Part shown: piece after piece, positions 24,541 to 33,485 of the stretch
Layout: each line of letters opens with the position of its first letter
How positions within the stretch are numbered: the stretch's first letter is position 1
The notes under the pieces: generated by a model
Told to the model about the DNA's origin: nothing
What the model saw: the letters and a program-made list of their open reading frames with translations, nothing else
Databases searched by the model: none
IMG/VR virus record: IMGVR_UViG_3300044634_000076
Location: 1-49,631 of that record
Origin: a virus
Direction: 5' to 3' (one strand)
DNA length: 49,631 nt
Position numbers and translations under genes: made by a program

Positions 24541-27500
24541 CGTTTACTTCCGATCACAATGATTGTGCAGTACTCAGCTTTCCAGCTATCGCCATACGGA
24601 TTGGTAACAATAGCCTCGACTTTATAAGAACCAGTTGCCGGAATTACGTATGTTCCCGTAAAAGTAGCAGTGACTTTATCGTTGGTAGGCCCCATAGTCT
24701 GAATCAATCTGCCAGTAGACGCCCCAGCAAATGTAGCTACCAAAGTGTTTGAGGAATTTAATACGTTTAAAATAACCTCAATATCTCCAGCGCCAGCATC
24801 TATTTTTAATGCAGTAAAGAACGCGCTAATCGTAGTATCTTCTGGAAATGAAGTTAACGCTGTTTTTATACTTACGCTTGTACTTGAAGTAAAAACTTGA
24901 TCGACTGCGCCTGTAACAGTCACGGGAATTGTGACGGCATTAATTTTAATGTTACCGGTTGCTACAACGTCGCCATTAAGGGTTAATTGTGTACCGTTGT
25001 AGTTAATGTTAGTCGTTGAGTTGCCTAACGCAAAAGTGCCGCTAGGGTTAATCTTCGCGCCTGATCCAGTCATCGTTGTGCCAGATAGGGCAGGGGTAGA
25101 GCCAACCGTTAACGTGCCTGCAAAAGATGCAGCGCCTGTAGAACCGTTTAGGACAAAGGTAGCTTCATCATCACTGTTGTAAGCAACCAAACCATTTGCA
25201 GTCAACCCAATGCCGTAACCGCTGGTACGGACACCCGAAGAATTCCAGTTAAGCGTGCCTACAGCCAAGCCGCCCGAACCTGCTAATACGTTTCTTGCGT
25301 TAGAATTTAATTTTGTAGACAGTCCGGCTACCGCATCAGCGGCATCGGCTGCGGCAGCATCAGCAGCAGACAAAGCATCGGCGGCATCACTTGCAGCAGA
25401 ACTTGCATTGGCTAGAGCTGTACTTGCATTACTTACTACAGTACTTGCAGCAGTACCTGAAACGGTACCTGTTACATTGCCAGAAAATGCTCCGCTACCT
25501 GCATTAAGAATTGTGTTACCGTCGGCGTCGCGAATAGATAAACCATTTGAATTAATCTGTGCAGCAGTCAACTGACCCCGAATAACAGCAGCACCAAATT
25601 CAGCCGTACCATCTCCACGAATTATCCAGCCTTGCGAGCCAGCAACAAAATTTGTAGAGTAAATATCTGTGCCAACACTGATAGCACCAGTCAAAAGTTT
25701 AGCCGCGCTTAAGTCAACAATTTTTGCGTTATCAATAGCAGCATCAGCAATCTGAGCATTCTGGATCGTGGCATTTAAAACATAAGCCGCATCAATATAC
25801 ACACCGGATGGGACACTGACACCACCAATGGAAGTAGGCACTGCCTGCACTGCAAACGGAACTCGGCTAGCTACCTGCCACGTAACTGTGCCGTCTAAAA
25901 TCTTAGTGCCGATAGCGCCAACCGTTAACGCCCCTGTACCGGTCGTACCACCAACTTTACAAACAAGAGTTTTACTTCCCTCGGTAGATACTCGAGCAAT
26001 AGCGCCAACAGCGTATGTTGTAGAAACAGCTCTAAGGGCAATAGATGTCTCTGGCGTTGTGACCGCAAAGCGATTTACGTTCGCAATGAACTGTGAATTA
26101 CCGACTGCATCGCTGTAAATACCGTAGCCTGCCACGTTGCCGTTAACGTCCAGCTTGATGGTGTATTGGGCTTGAAGTCCATCGTTAAGCGTCTTTTGCG
26201 CAGTAAACCGTTGCTCTAAACTAGCTGACGCAGTTCCATCGCTGACACTAACTTGTTTAACAGCAGTTGCCAAGGGTAAGCCGACTGTCCATGTGCCGCC
26301 TGCGGCTTCGCAAGTTGCTTTAGTTGTGTCGTCAGTTGCAACGCCGCCAATCGCGCAGTAACCAATCTTTGTGGATTCAACAGTCGTAACTCGAGCATCT
26401 ACTGCAGTAACGGAACCTGTGATGACTGCATCTGGAGAATAGACCCAAGCTGTGCCAGACCAGAGATACAACTTATTACTATCATTTGTGTCGTACCAAA
26501 CATCACCATTTACCAAGGCAATGTTGCCTGCAGTTTGTGGATCAACACCACGGATGGTTGGCGCGTCAGCTTGACGAAATACTTTAGACTGAATGCTTGC
26601 ATACGCACGTAGGAACGTACCGCTCTGGGCAATAGCGCTCTCAGTATCAGTCTGCGTTAGATAGTCGTTTGTCAGTGTTGCAGTCAACGAAGTCACAGAG
26701 CCCGTAATAACTCCGTCAGGCGAGTACACCCATGCAGTGCCAGACCACTGGTACAACTTGTTCTGGTCATCTAAATCAATCCAAACGTCTCCAAGTTGCA
26801 ATGGAATATCAGCACTGGTGGATGCATCCACACCGCGCTTTGTAGGTGCAGAAACTTGTCTAAATGTTCGGGACGCAGATACATCCGTGTACGCACGAAG
26901 AACGGTTTTGCTATTGGCAATGGCTGTGTTAACTGTAGACGTAGTCGAGTAATCGTTAATCAGCGTAGCCCGCGTTGCCACAAGACCAGTCACTGGGTCA
27001 TTCACTGACGTTTCAAGCGTAGTGACATCGGAAGCAATCGCTGCATCAGCGGTAGCCCGTGCAGTCTGCTCGTTAACGATTAACGCAAAGTTATCTGTAA
27101 TATCCGTAAGGGTAATGTCAACCCAAGCCGTGCCGTTCCATTGGTATTGATTGTTGCGAGCTACCGCATAGTCTTCATCAAAGTAAGGGATGGCATAACT
27201 GGGTTTGATATCCACCCAAATGTCGTTTAACGCAGGAGTCGCAGGAGCGGTAGTAGTCCGGTAAATTGTATTTTTGCTAGACGCCGTTGCAGAAACAGAC
27301 GAAATTGAAGACGCTAAACCAGAGTCAGCCGTTGCCCGTGCAGTCTTTTCTGAGAAGATAAGGCCAGTAGTTACACTGGTAATGTCTGTGCCGGTATAAG
27401 TCCCGCGCATTTGCGTTGCAAGAGTTTCTCTTGCAGTAACTTCCGCGCCCAAATTAGTTGTAATCGTAGCTATGTCTGCGGTGTGAGCAGCAACAATATC

Positions 27501-28289
27501 CGCAAGAGACGAGTAGTCTCCGATCTTTAACCAATACGTTGCGTTGGTCGGAAGGTTACCAGTTGTAGAACTTAGAGCTTTATACAAACCGCCGTTGTAC
27601 TTAACAATAAAGTCTGTTGCGTAAGTAGTCCCGTTGTCGTACGTTGGGTACGTATTGATCGTGTCAATCTGACCTTGAATCTGAGCTAACTGATTGGGGA
27701 TAGTGCCGGGTGTTCCAGCAGGGCCATCAATTAAGTTAATACGGCTATTAAGCGACGTAGCAAGTTGTGATGAAGTTATGCTGCCAGCCAGAGTGGTTAG
27801 CAAATAAGATACAGCAGCGCCGGTTGTAGCTAACGTTCCGTTGATACTGTTATAGGGGCCAATAACGTCTAGCGTATTAACAAACCGAACCCAGTAGTAA
27901 CGAGAGACACTAGGCCCCACAGAGTCAACATAGATCGCACCGGGAGAAAGACCAATCAAAACAGCCGTGCCAATAGCGTCTGTGGAGTTACCCCAAATCT
28001 CAGCATGCGAGTGGCCGAAGTACTGCGGGTTATCCCACGAAATAATAATGTTCTGAATAGCAGCAGATGCGGTTACGTTTGTTGGCGCAGGCGAAGTTCC
28101 AATTAACCTAACGCCGGGTTTAACAACAGTGCCACCGTTTCCCGGATCAACAACACCACCTGCAATTAACTCCCTAGCAGTTACAAAACGGTTATCGCCA
28201 TCGCTCGTAATAAGCTCCCGAACACGGTCAATAAACGTGCGTAGGTCGCGGGGGATATCCGACGTTACTGATGGAAGTTTATTAGACAC
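24537..28289 (-). CDS. Large tail protein, J-like/fibre, 1250 aa
   Basis: From the N-terminus there is a short leader, a fibronectin-type III-like domain (about 60-140), several coiled/beta modules with TARATAD repeats, two near-identical ~60-residue copies ending SGTAWVYSPD, then a region resembling the DUF1983/host-specificity J C-terminal part (YTIKLDVNGNVAGYG, about 730-760). Residues after 980 are Ala/Asp-rich coiled coil, then a beta-sandwich-like end. It probably forms a receptor-contacting fibre or spike. The start is GTG with GAGGAG well placed, overlapping the upstream stop by 8 bases. There is no S74 domain, so it probably depends on the chaperone encoded next. Confidence 0.8.
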   Translation of the reverse strand: MSNKLPSVTSDIPRDLRTFIDRVRELITSDGDNRFVTARELIAGGVVDPGNGGTVVKPGVRLIGTSPAPTNVTASAAIQNIIISWDNPQYFGHSHAEIWGNSTDAIGTAVLIGLSPGAIYVDSVGPSVSRYYWVRFVNTLDVIGPYNSINGTLATTGAAVSYLLTTLAGSITSSQLATSLNSRINLIDGPAGTPGTIPNQLAQIQGQIDTINTYPTYDNGTTYATDFIVKYNGGLYKALSSTTGNLPTNATYWLKIGDYSSLADIVAAHTADIATITTNLGAEVTARETLATQMRGTYTGTDITSVTTGLIFSEKTARATADSGLASSISSVSATASSKNTIYRTTTAPATPALNDIWVDIKPSYAIPYFDEDYAVARNNQYQWNGTAWVDITLTDITDNFALIVNEQTARATADAAIASDVTTLETSVNDPVTGLVATRATLINDYSTTSTVNTAIANSKTVLRAYTDVSASRTFRQVSAPTKRGVDASTSADIPLQLGDVWIDLDDQNKLYQWSGTAWVYSPDGVITGSVTSLTATLTNDYLTQTDTESAIAQSGTFLRAYASIQSKVFRQADAPTIRGVDPQTAGNIALVNGDVWYDTNDSNKLYLWSGTAWVYSPDAVITGSVTAVDARVTTVESTKIGYCAIGGVATDDTTKATCEAAGGTWTVGLPLATAVKQVSVSDGTASASLEQRFTAQKTLNDGLQAQYTIKLDVNGNVAGYGIYSDAVGNSQFIANVNRFAVTTPETSIALRAVSTTYAVGAIARVSTEGSKTLVCKVGGTTGTGALTVGAIGTKILDGTVTWQVASRVPFAVQAVPTSIGGVSVPSGVYIDAAYVLNATIQNAQIADAAIDNAKIVDLSAAKLLTGAISVGTDIYSTNFVAGSQGWIIRGDGTAEFGAAVIRGQLTAAQINSNGLSIRDADGNTILNAGSGAFSGNVTGTVSGTAASTVVSNASTALANASSAASDAADALSAADAAAADAADAVAGLSTKLNSNARNVLAGSGGLAVGTLNWNSSGVRTSGYGIGLTANGLVAYNSDDEATFVLNGSTGAASFAGTLTVGSTPALSGTTMTGSGAKINPSGTFALGNSTTNINYNGTQLTLNGDVVATGNIKINAVTIPVTVTGAVDQVFTSSTSVSIKTALTSFPEDTTISAFFTALKIDAGAGDIEVILNVLNSSNTLVATFAGASTGRLIQTMGPTNDKVTATFTGTYVIPATGSYKVEAIVTNPYGDSWKAEYCTIIVIGSKR
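26400..26579 (-). repeat. Second copy of a ~60-residue module in the large tail protein
   Basis: This unit starts FRQADAPTIRGVD and ends PDAVITGSVT. It matches the copy at 26685-26864 with a period of 285 bases (95 residues). About 70 percent of residues look identical by eye. Confidence 0.75.
26685..26864 (-). repeat. First copy of the ~60-residue module in the large tail protein
   Basis: This unit starts FRQVSAPTKRGVD and ends PDGVITGSVT. A third, more diverged version (YRTTTAPATPALNDIWVDI) lies near 27260. Internal duplication of fibre modules lengthens the tail protein. Confidence 0.75.
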
Positions 28290-30831
28290 CAGCTAACTCC
28301 TCAATAGACTGGGCAATCGACAACGAGAATACTTCAGAAGTTCCTTCAATCTGAACTTCCCAGTCACGACCCGGAGCCACAGGGAGTCTGAACGGATTGC
28401 GGTTTGCAACAGTCTGCGTCCTAATTAAAGTTCCATTGGAATAAAACTTGGCAGTAACTGGATATGTCTCGGCTTCAAGTTGAGCGCACGAAAACCCTGT
28501 GACTTGCGGCAATGTAAACTTCTTGGTCTTCCACGTATAAGTCTTGTTTGCGCCTGCCTGCCACACTTTAACGGAGCGATCAGCAAAGGCCAAAAACAAC
28601 TTATCTCGTTGGATATCAGCGTAGCCTGCTGTGGCGTAGATATCGTGCAGGACAAACTGCCCCGACGTAGGATCATAAATAAATCCACCGCTGGTTGTGC
28701 CGTTGTTGTAGAAACCTATGTACTTCAGATCATGAGAGTAGCCGTGAATCGAATCTGGCTTAAAGTAGCTTTGCCACTGGGCGCGAGTAAAGTACTGTTC
28801 GGTTACGAGCTTAGAGCCGCCGGGAGACAGCAGAACAAGGCCGTCAGGACTTGCGTAAAGAACTACACCGTTGGTGCTAACAATGCTTCGTTTGGATGCG
28901 CAAGACTGCTCAAGGTCAGACTTAACAGAAACCAGAGAATCTGGGTGACTGCCTTGTAAAAAGTAAGGCGTGCCGGTAGTAAGCACTGCCAGTGTGGTAT
29001 CCATGCGGCCAAGGCCAATTACAGGAAAATCCAGAGACTGCACATAGTTCTCAGGCCATGCATGCGGGTGATAAGGATCACAGAAGTAAACATCACGGCC
29101 AACAAAACCAGCCATGCCACCATTGGGTAAATTAATTAAACCTCGAAGGGCTGCAGGGGGTTGAGCCCACGTCAGCGAGGGTAGCTCTTCACCTAGGCTT
29201 TCTGCAAGCACGTCGTCTGTGTAAGATATTTGAGAAACAGGAAGTTCCGTAACAAACAAAAATACGCCCGAAACAGAGCGGTACAGCCGCCAATGAGTAA
29301 CAACATAGCCGGTAGGTACGCCTGCCCGACCCGAGATAGCTACAGTCTGCTTAGGGTAAACATCTACTGGAGTGGCTGCGGCAGAGGGAGCAGACTCAAA
29401 TTCATAGCCAGACTCTTTGTTAACCCACGTCCATGCATAAACGCGGGTCTCTGTAGCAGCAGGTGTATCAGCGTATCCTGCGCCCGTTAATTCTGAGAAC
29501 TGCGCAACCGTTGGATAATCCCCGCCCCGTAAACGCAACGTAACGCTAGAGCCAACTGATACGGTTTCAACAACTGCGATAGGGTCGGCAACGCCGTAAA
29601 TTGTTGTAGTCAAACCATACCCATTAAGTAGTCTAAGACTGTTAACAGTAGACGGGTTAATCACTGGCGCAAAGGACTCTGTGCCATTTACAGTCACAGA
29701 AACATACCTTGACTCTAAGCTATCTACATCGGCTTGGGTAATAAACAACCGTGCAGGAGCCGCGGCGTCAGACCCGGTAGCCTCAACAACTTTAGCCTCG
29801 ACACTGCCAATGTAACGACGATAAAACATCGTTGAAGAATCGGTTGAGCCTAGCGATCCGGGCGTTACAACAACACAACCGCCATAAGCAGTAGCGACTA
29901 ATTGCCCAGACATCCTTGAGTTTAAAAACGTAGCCAGTGTAGTTGCCGTTAAAGTAGTAGACGTTGCGGCATTAACACGATCTACGCCTTCTACGCTTAG
30001 GACAATGACATTGCCTGCTGCAATAGACCCAATCTCGGTGTCATCGATGATGAGGTACGGATACGAGTCTGCCGCACCACTGGCTGAGTAATCAATGCCT
30101 GAATAGGTAAACGTGCCGCTGGTGTTGGGGATGGAGCCCGTACGGAATTTAACGTACAGTTTTGCTGCGGCTCCTGTGGCATCAGTTTTTACAACGACTG
30201 TTCCATTAACAGCAGTAGCGTTTACATTAGGCAATGCATCAATAGCAGTAGCAACAGACGAAGCCGAAATAGGCGAAGTCAAAGTTACAGTTGTGTAATC
30301 TCCGTCAGCTTGTCCTGTAATACTTCCTAGAACGCCGTAGGTTGTCGTTAGCTGGGAAATGTGGGTAGCAGTCAGCGTTACTTCGGCGGCATAAGAATCC
30401 GCAACAAAGGCGTCTACACTTGCATTAAGAGCCGCTGATGGGGCTGGTAACCCCAAGGGTCGAGTAACGGCTGGGTACGGAGTTCCAGACAAAGCAATCG
30501 TAGAATATGTAGACTTTGGTATTCCATCGCCTGTAAAAAATGTCCACTCGGAGGTATCTCCAGAGATTTGACCTCGGCAAACATCAACGTCTGTAAGCCA
30601 GTGAAACCAGTACTGAGAATCAGAAACAACGTCTTGGCCGAAACGATAGATAGTCTGCGGTGTACCTGCTTTTGTGAGGGTAGTTACAGCGGAACCAACA
30701 TCGGAAAGGGGCTGCAGCGCACCGTTAAAGACGGGGCAATTAAGAGCAACTTGTGCTTGGCTATCTTGCAGATAGCGCGGCGGAACCTTGGGTGAAATTC
30801 CACCGAATGATTTTATTTGGAGTACAGCCAT
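28282..30831 (-). CDS. Tail nozzle-like protein (tail tubular protein B type), 849 aa
   Basis: The N-terminus MAVLQIKSFGGISPKVPPRY, followed by A.VALNC and GALQPLSD, is the characteristic opening of podovirus nozzle proteins (T7 gp12-like). The rest is beta-rich with several Ig-like stretches and a propeller-like region around residues 560-740, consistent with a six-bladed nozzle subunit. It would form the hexameric distal tail through which DNA leaves. It is followed by the J-like tail protein. The ribosome site AAGGAAG precedes the start. Assignment is by pattern, not alignment. Confidence 0.7.
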   Translation of the reverse strand: MAVLQIKSFGGISPKVPPRYLQDSQAQVALNCPVFNGALQPLSDVGSAVTTLTKAGTPQTIYRFGQDVVSDSQYWFHWLTDVDVCRGQISGDTSEWTFFTGDGIPKSTYSTIALSGTPYPAVTRPLGLPAPSAALNASVDAFVADSYAAEVTLTATHISQLTTTYGVLGSITGQADGDYTTVTLTSPISASSVATAIDALPNVNATAVNGTVVVKTDATGAAAKLYVKFRTGSIPNTSGTFTYSGIDYSASGAADSYPYLIIDDTEIGSIAAGNVIVLSVEGVDRVNAATSTTLTATTLATFLNSRMSGQLVATAYGGCVVVTPGSLGSTDSSTMFYRRYIGSVEAKVVEATGSDAAAPARLFITQADVDSLESRYVSVTVNGTESFAPVINPSTVNSLRLLNGYGLTTTIYGVADPIAVVETVSVGSSVTLRLRGGDYPTVAQFSELTGAGYADTPAATETRVYAWTWVNKESGYEFESAPSAAATPVDVYPKQTVAISGRAGVPTGYVVTHWRLYRSVSGVFLFVTELPVSQISYTDDVLAESLGEELPSLTWAQPPAALRGLINLPNGGMAGFVGRDVYFCDPYHPHAWPENYVQSLDFPVIGLGRMDTTLAVLTTGTPYFLQGSHPDSLVSVKSDLEQSCASKRSIVSTNGVVLYASPDGLVLLSPGGSKLVTEQYFTRAQWQSYFKPDSIHGYSHDLKYIGFYNNGTTSGGFIYDPTSGQFVLHDIYATAGYADIQRDKLFLAFADRSVKVWQAGANKTYTWKTKKFTLPQVTGFSCAQLEAETYPVTAKFYSNGTLIRTQTVANRNPFRLPVAPGRDWEVQIEGTSEVFSLSIAQSIEELAGV

Positions 30832-30868
30832 GTCGGGTCTTCCTTGCTAAGCTGCGCATATTGTAGTA

Positions 30869-31483
30869 TTAACCGCCCAATACAGCTATAGCATGCGTAA
30901 TGTGTTTAATTCGATCTTCTAGGCCAATCGTACCGCCGTTGATCCGTTTAGTCATTGTTAAAAAATCCCGACTGTCGGCGTATTGATTAAGGTTATGCGT
31001 TTGCCAAAACCAGCCTGCGGTTTGTGCAGCGTACTTGGGAGTGCGGACTAGTTCAGGCTCCATTACGAAGTCCACACCGAGGGCTTTGCCTGCGTGGAAG
31101 AAGTTGCTATGGCCAGTTAGCTGGAGAAATCCGGAGCCGCGGAAACGGTACCCATCCCCAGAAGCCTCATCCCGATTTCCCATACGACTCCCGTAAATGC
31201 GATTTGCAATTTTACGTGGCTGCTTTTCGTAGGCAGCAGCTTCCTCGGGTGTGAAGCCCCATGCGCGTTTAGCAGTCCGTGGGAACAGTTTAAGTAGGGT
31301 AGCGGCGCGGTAGTTCAGATTCTCTTCCATGATCTTAAAGTTACCGCATTCGTGGCCGCACTGACCTATCCAGCTTGCTTGTTGAGGAGCCGTGAAAATA
31401 TTGAACTTATCAAAAGTTTCGTTAAACGCATCTGCAAGAGATGGGTCTATGTGCATCTGTTTTAGTTGGTCAGGACTTACCAT
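30869..31483 (-). CDS. Endolysin, GH19 chitinase-like
   Basis: This 204-residue protein covers a full GH19 (lysozyme-superfamily) domain: GHECGNF with E45, EENLNY with E54, then YGSRMGN, YRFRGSGFLQLTGH and the C-terminal helix. In phages this fold cleaves peptidoglycan. There is no signal peptide or SAR helix at the N-terminus, so a holin is needed for release. Its start overlaps the i-spanin gene by 14 bases. It is the last gene of the lysis cassette. Confidence 0.92.
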   Translation of the reverse strand: MVSPDQLKQMHIDPSLADAFNETFDKFNIFTAPQQASWIGQCGHECGNFKIMEENLNYRAATLLKLFPRTAKRAWGFTPEEAAAYEKQPRKIANRIYGSRMGNRDEASGDGYRFRGSGFLQLTGHSNFFHAGKALGVDFVMEPELVRTPKYAAQTAGWFWQTHNLNQYADSRDFLTMTKRINGGTIGLEDRIKHITHAIAVLGG

Positions 31484-31970
31484 TTAAGAGGTTCCTTACT
31501 TCATTGTACGAATCTACGCAAGCATTTAAAGCAACAGTATTTCTATCGCCTTGAGCGACTATTTCCGCGATGGCGTCGATGGTTGCTCTTTCGGCGTCAG
31601 AAGCTGTATCAGTCGGTCTGTCAGGTTCACGGGCTGCTTCTGTATTTGCGCTGGCAACGGGGGAACTTGCGGGGGCTTGTACGTTACTTGGGGCGCAGAG
31701 GCGCAGCTTGCCAGCACGATTGGCAACAGCAAGAGCAGTAGTTTTTTTGTTGATGGCATCGTTAGCCTCCTGTAGTTTGGCAGATTGTTGATTAAGTTTC
31801 TCACCCAAGTTTTGCTCAATTTGACGAGCTTCCTCGTTCTTCTTGGCAATGGCAATTTTCATGTCATTGTCTCTGTCTGTCCACCCAAAGTGGTAGCCTC
31901 CACGGTAGGAGCCTAAGAGCGCTAGCCCCACAACAAATGCAATCCAAGGTAGTGGTATGCCAAACATCAT
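31470..31970 (-). CDS. Rz: i-spanin (Rz-like)
   Basis: The 166-residue protein has one N-terminal transmembrane helix (residues 8-22, WIAFVVGLALLGSY) and a long periplasmic coiled coil (about 36-85), the layout of inner-membrane spanin subunits. With the o-spanin encoded inside it, it would fuse inner and outer membranes at lysis. The C-terminal part has an Ala/Pro/Ser-rich linker and two cysteines. It is coupled to the gene before it by a 4-base overlap. Assignment is by architecture and the embedded partner. Confidence 0.85.
   Translation of the reverse strand: MMFGIPLPWIAFVVGLALLGSYRGGYHFGWTDRDNDMKIAIAKKNEEARQIEQNLGEKLNQQSAKLQEANDAINKKTTALAVANRAGKLRLCAPSNVQAPASSPVASANTEAAREPDRPTDTASDAERATIDAIAEIVAQGDRNTVALNACVDSYNEVRNLLNGKS
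31559..31759 (-). CDS. Rz1: o-spanin (Rz1-like lipoprotein), nested inside Rz
   Basis: This 66-residue protein is encoded entirely within the Rz gene in another frame. It has a lipoprotein signal MPSTKKLLLLLLPIVLASC with the lipobox LASC, and a mature part rich in proline (PPQVPPLP), as in lambda Rz1. The frame is open for 32 codons further upstream, but a full AGGAGG site (31766-31771) lies 6-7 bases before the ATG at 31759. The mature end should sit on the outer membrane and bind Rz across the periplasm. Confidence 0.88.
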   Translation of the reverse strand: MPSTKKLLLLLLPIVLASCASAPQVTYKPPQVPPLPAQIQKQPVNLTDRLIQLLTPKEQPSTPSRK

Positions 31971-32497
31971 TCGGTCTCCTTACGGGCTGCTGCGATTTCT
32001 TCGCGTTCGTCATCGGGCTCCATGTGCTCAGGAGGTGTAGTCGGCGGTGGGCCGGGTGTCCATGACTCGTCTAGCTCAGGATTCTTCCAGACAGGCATTG
32101 CACCAAACGGTTGCGAGGGTAAGCCATACGCAGATTGCGGAGGGGCGTAACTGCTATTAGGCATGCCGTAGCCACCACTCATACCGCCCATCATAGGCTG
32201 ACACATTGGTTGCATCGGAGGTTGAGGGTTAAACATCTTAGAAGCCGCACCTGCCGCCCGTTTAGTCATCACCCCACCAATACCGCCAACGATAAGTAAT
32301 ACTATATCATTAAGCATCTTTGTGTAGGCTTGGTCAATCGGAGCCATACTTTTGATAGGTTGTGTGACGAACGTTACAGAGTAAAGCAGCGCAATGACAA
32401 TGACGCACAGTATCAAAGTGACCACCATGACCACAAAGCCCCAGACCCGGACTTCAAATTCTTCAGTTGTTAGGTTTGGTTTCTGGTTGGACGTCAT
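31967..32497 (-). CDS. Candidate holin, two membrane helices, 176 aa
   Basis: Two hydrophobic helices are evident (about residues 16-42, VWGFVVMVVTLILCVIVIAL, and 63-80, NDIVLLIVGGIGGVMT). A Met/Pro/Gly-rich, then acidic cytoplasmic tail ends ARKETE. Position immediately before the spanins and endolysin makes it the best holin candidate. The 100-residue Pro/Gly tail is longer than in most holins. I chose the ATG at 32497, preceded by GGAGAAG. Alternatively it may be another structural membrane protein. Confidence 0.55.
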   Translation of the reverse strand: MTSNQKPNLTTEEFEVRVWGFVVMVVTLILCVIVIALLYSVTFVTQPIKSMAPIDQAYTKMLNDIVLLIVGGIGGVMTKRAAGAASKMFNPQPPMQPMCQPMMGGMSGGYGMPNSSYAPPQSAYGLPSQPFGAMPVWKNPELDESWTPGPPPTTPPEHMEPDDEREEIAAARKETE

Positions 32498-32669
32498 TGA
32501 CTTTCTTCTCCAAGATAGGGGCAACTAGGTATTCAGGACACTGCTGGGTAAACAGGCACTTTGGCTTCTGACAATCAGGTGCGTGGAAGTTGTCGGGGTT
32601 CTGGCACGGATAGCGGTAAACGTCTTTGCATCCAGCCAACAACAACAAAATCAGTATAAAGTATCTCAT
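32463..32669 (-). CDS. Small cysteine-rich lipoprotein, 68 aa
   Basis: It begins MRYFILILLLLAGC, a clear lipoprotein signal with lipobox LAGC. The mature part contains five more cysteines (YPCQN, PDCQKPKC, QQCPE), suggesting a disulfide-stabilised periplasmic domain. It is coupled to the preceding gene by ATGA and overlaps the next by 35 bases. It may be a superinfection-exclusion or lysis-modulating lipoprotein; that is inference. Confidence 0.65.
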   Translation of the reverse strand: MRYFILILLLLAGCKDVYRYPCQNPDNFHAPDCQKPKCLFTQQCPEYLVAPILEKKVNDVQPETKPNN

Positions 32670-32836
32670 GCTTTGATATCCACCAAGCGGGCCCATTGCG
32701 TCTTGATTTCTTGAACTTTTTGTTGGTGTGCAGCCTGTCTGGTTAGCTCTGCCAAACGTTTCATGTTTTGTTCGTGGATCATCCTATGAGCCTCTAACAA
32801 CATCTTGGCATTCTGTTGATACGTGGTAATTCTCAT
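32666..32836 (-). CDS. Small helical protein, 56 aa
   Basis: It reads MRITTYQQNAKMLLEAHRMI and continues as one long charged helix with heptad-like Leu/Met spacing. It is coupled at both ends by ATGA overlaps, which is the main evidence for it being real. No membrane segment or family is seen. Function unknown. Confidence 0.55.
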   Translation of the reverse strand: MRITTYQQNAKMLLEAHRMIHEQNMKRLAELTRQAAHQQKVQEIKTQWARLVDIKA

Positions 32837-32988
32837 TTGCCTAATCCAACCCTTCCAAGTAAGAGATTAACAATCCTGTCCGACAAATCGTCAGGCAAGA
32901 ACTTCAAGAAGCCAAGAAACCACAGTGCCACACACCCGTAAACGAAAATCTTGAGGCATAGGTCAAAGGTCTTCTGATATTCATTCAT
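32833..32988 (-). CDS. Small membrane protein, 51 aa
   Basis: It starts MNEYQKTFDLCLKIF and has one hydrophobic helix (about residues 11-30, including VYGCVALWFLGFLKFL) followed by an amphipathic end. ATGA overlaps join it to both neighbours. Its location in the lysis cassette and its size would suit an antiholin or holin accessory, but no family is recognised. Confidence 0.55.
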   Translation of the reverse strand: MNEYQKTFDLCLKIFVYGCVALWFLGFLKFLPDDLSDRIVNLLLGRVGLGK

Positions 32989-33485
32989 CTGCCGCTACAT
33001 CTGCGAGTCGTGTTACAGAACTCCATTAACTCATAGATACCAATTGCCACTAAGAACAGAACAAACGCACAACCGCCAAGGATCACGGCCAGCTCATTTA
33101 ACTCTGCTTCTTTTTCTTTTGCTTTTTTATCGGCCCGCTCTAGGGCACGAAGTTCTCTTGCGTCATCAATGTCCATCTGGTCTTGGCGGGCTTTGATTTT
33201 GTTCCAGACATCGACTTTGCCTGTAGTCATGAAGAGCATTTTGAGCTCCTCTTCGAATGCGCGAGCTTGCTCGAGCGCCATCTCAATCTGTAGCGCGATT
33301 CCCATGTTGGAACCCTTGCTCTTTTTTGATTCAATCAATGCCTTGGTGGCAGTTGATTTTGCGTCGAACATCTTGCCAATCATTGGCGCAAGAGAACCTA
33401 GGTCATTGGCTACCTTACTAGCCTTCTTGACCATTGAGATGGCGGACTGTATGCCAGCTAGGGCTGTTAGCGGATCCACCATCAT
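32985..33485 (-). CDS. Membrane-anchored coiled-coil protein, 166 aa
   Basis: The N-terminus MMVDPLTALAGIQSAISMVK, a helical Lys/Glu-rich body (about 30-130) and a C-terminal transmembrane helix (about 131-155, AVILGGCAFVLFLVAIGIYE) are visible. I recognise the opening from phages of aquatic bacteria, where it lies among lysis or structural genes. Function unproven. Either of two adjacent ATGs can serve as start. ATGA-coupled to the HNH gene upstream and the small membrane protein downstream. Confidence 0.65.
   Translation of the reverse strand: MMVDPLTALAGIQSAISMVKKASKVANDLGSLAPMIGKMFDAKSTATKALIESKKSKGSNMGIALQIEMALEQARAFEEELKMLFMTTGKVDVWNKIKARQDQMDIDDARELRALERADKKAKEKEAELNELAVILGGCAFVLFLVAIGIYELMEFCNTTRRCSGR

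Noticed and set aside
28480-28959. 159-residue plus-strand ORF opposite the nozzle-like gene
   Set aside because: Cys/Arg/Leu-rich shadow with no ribosome site. It lies wholly inside a continuous structural gene.
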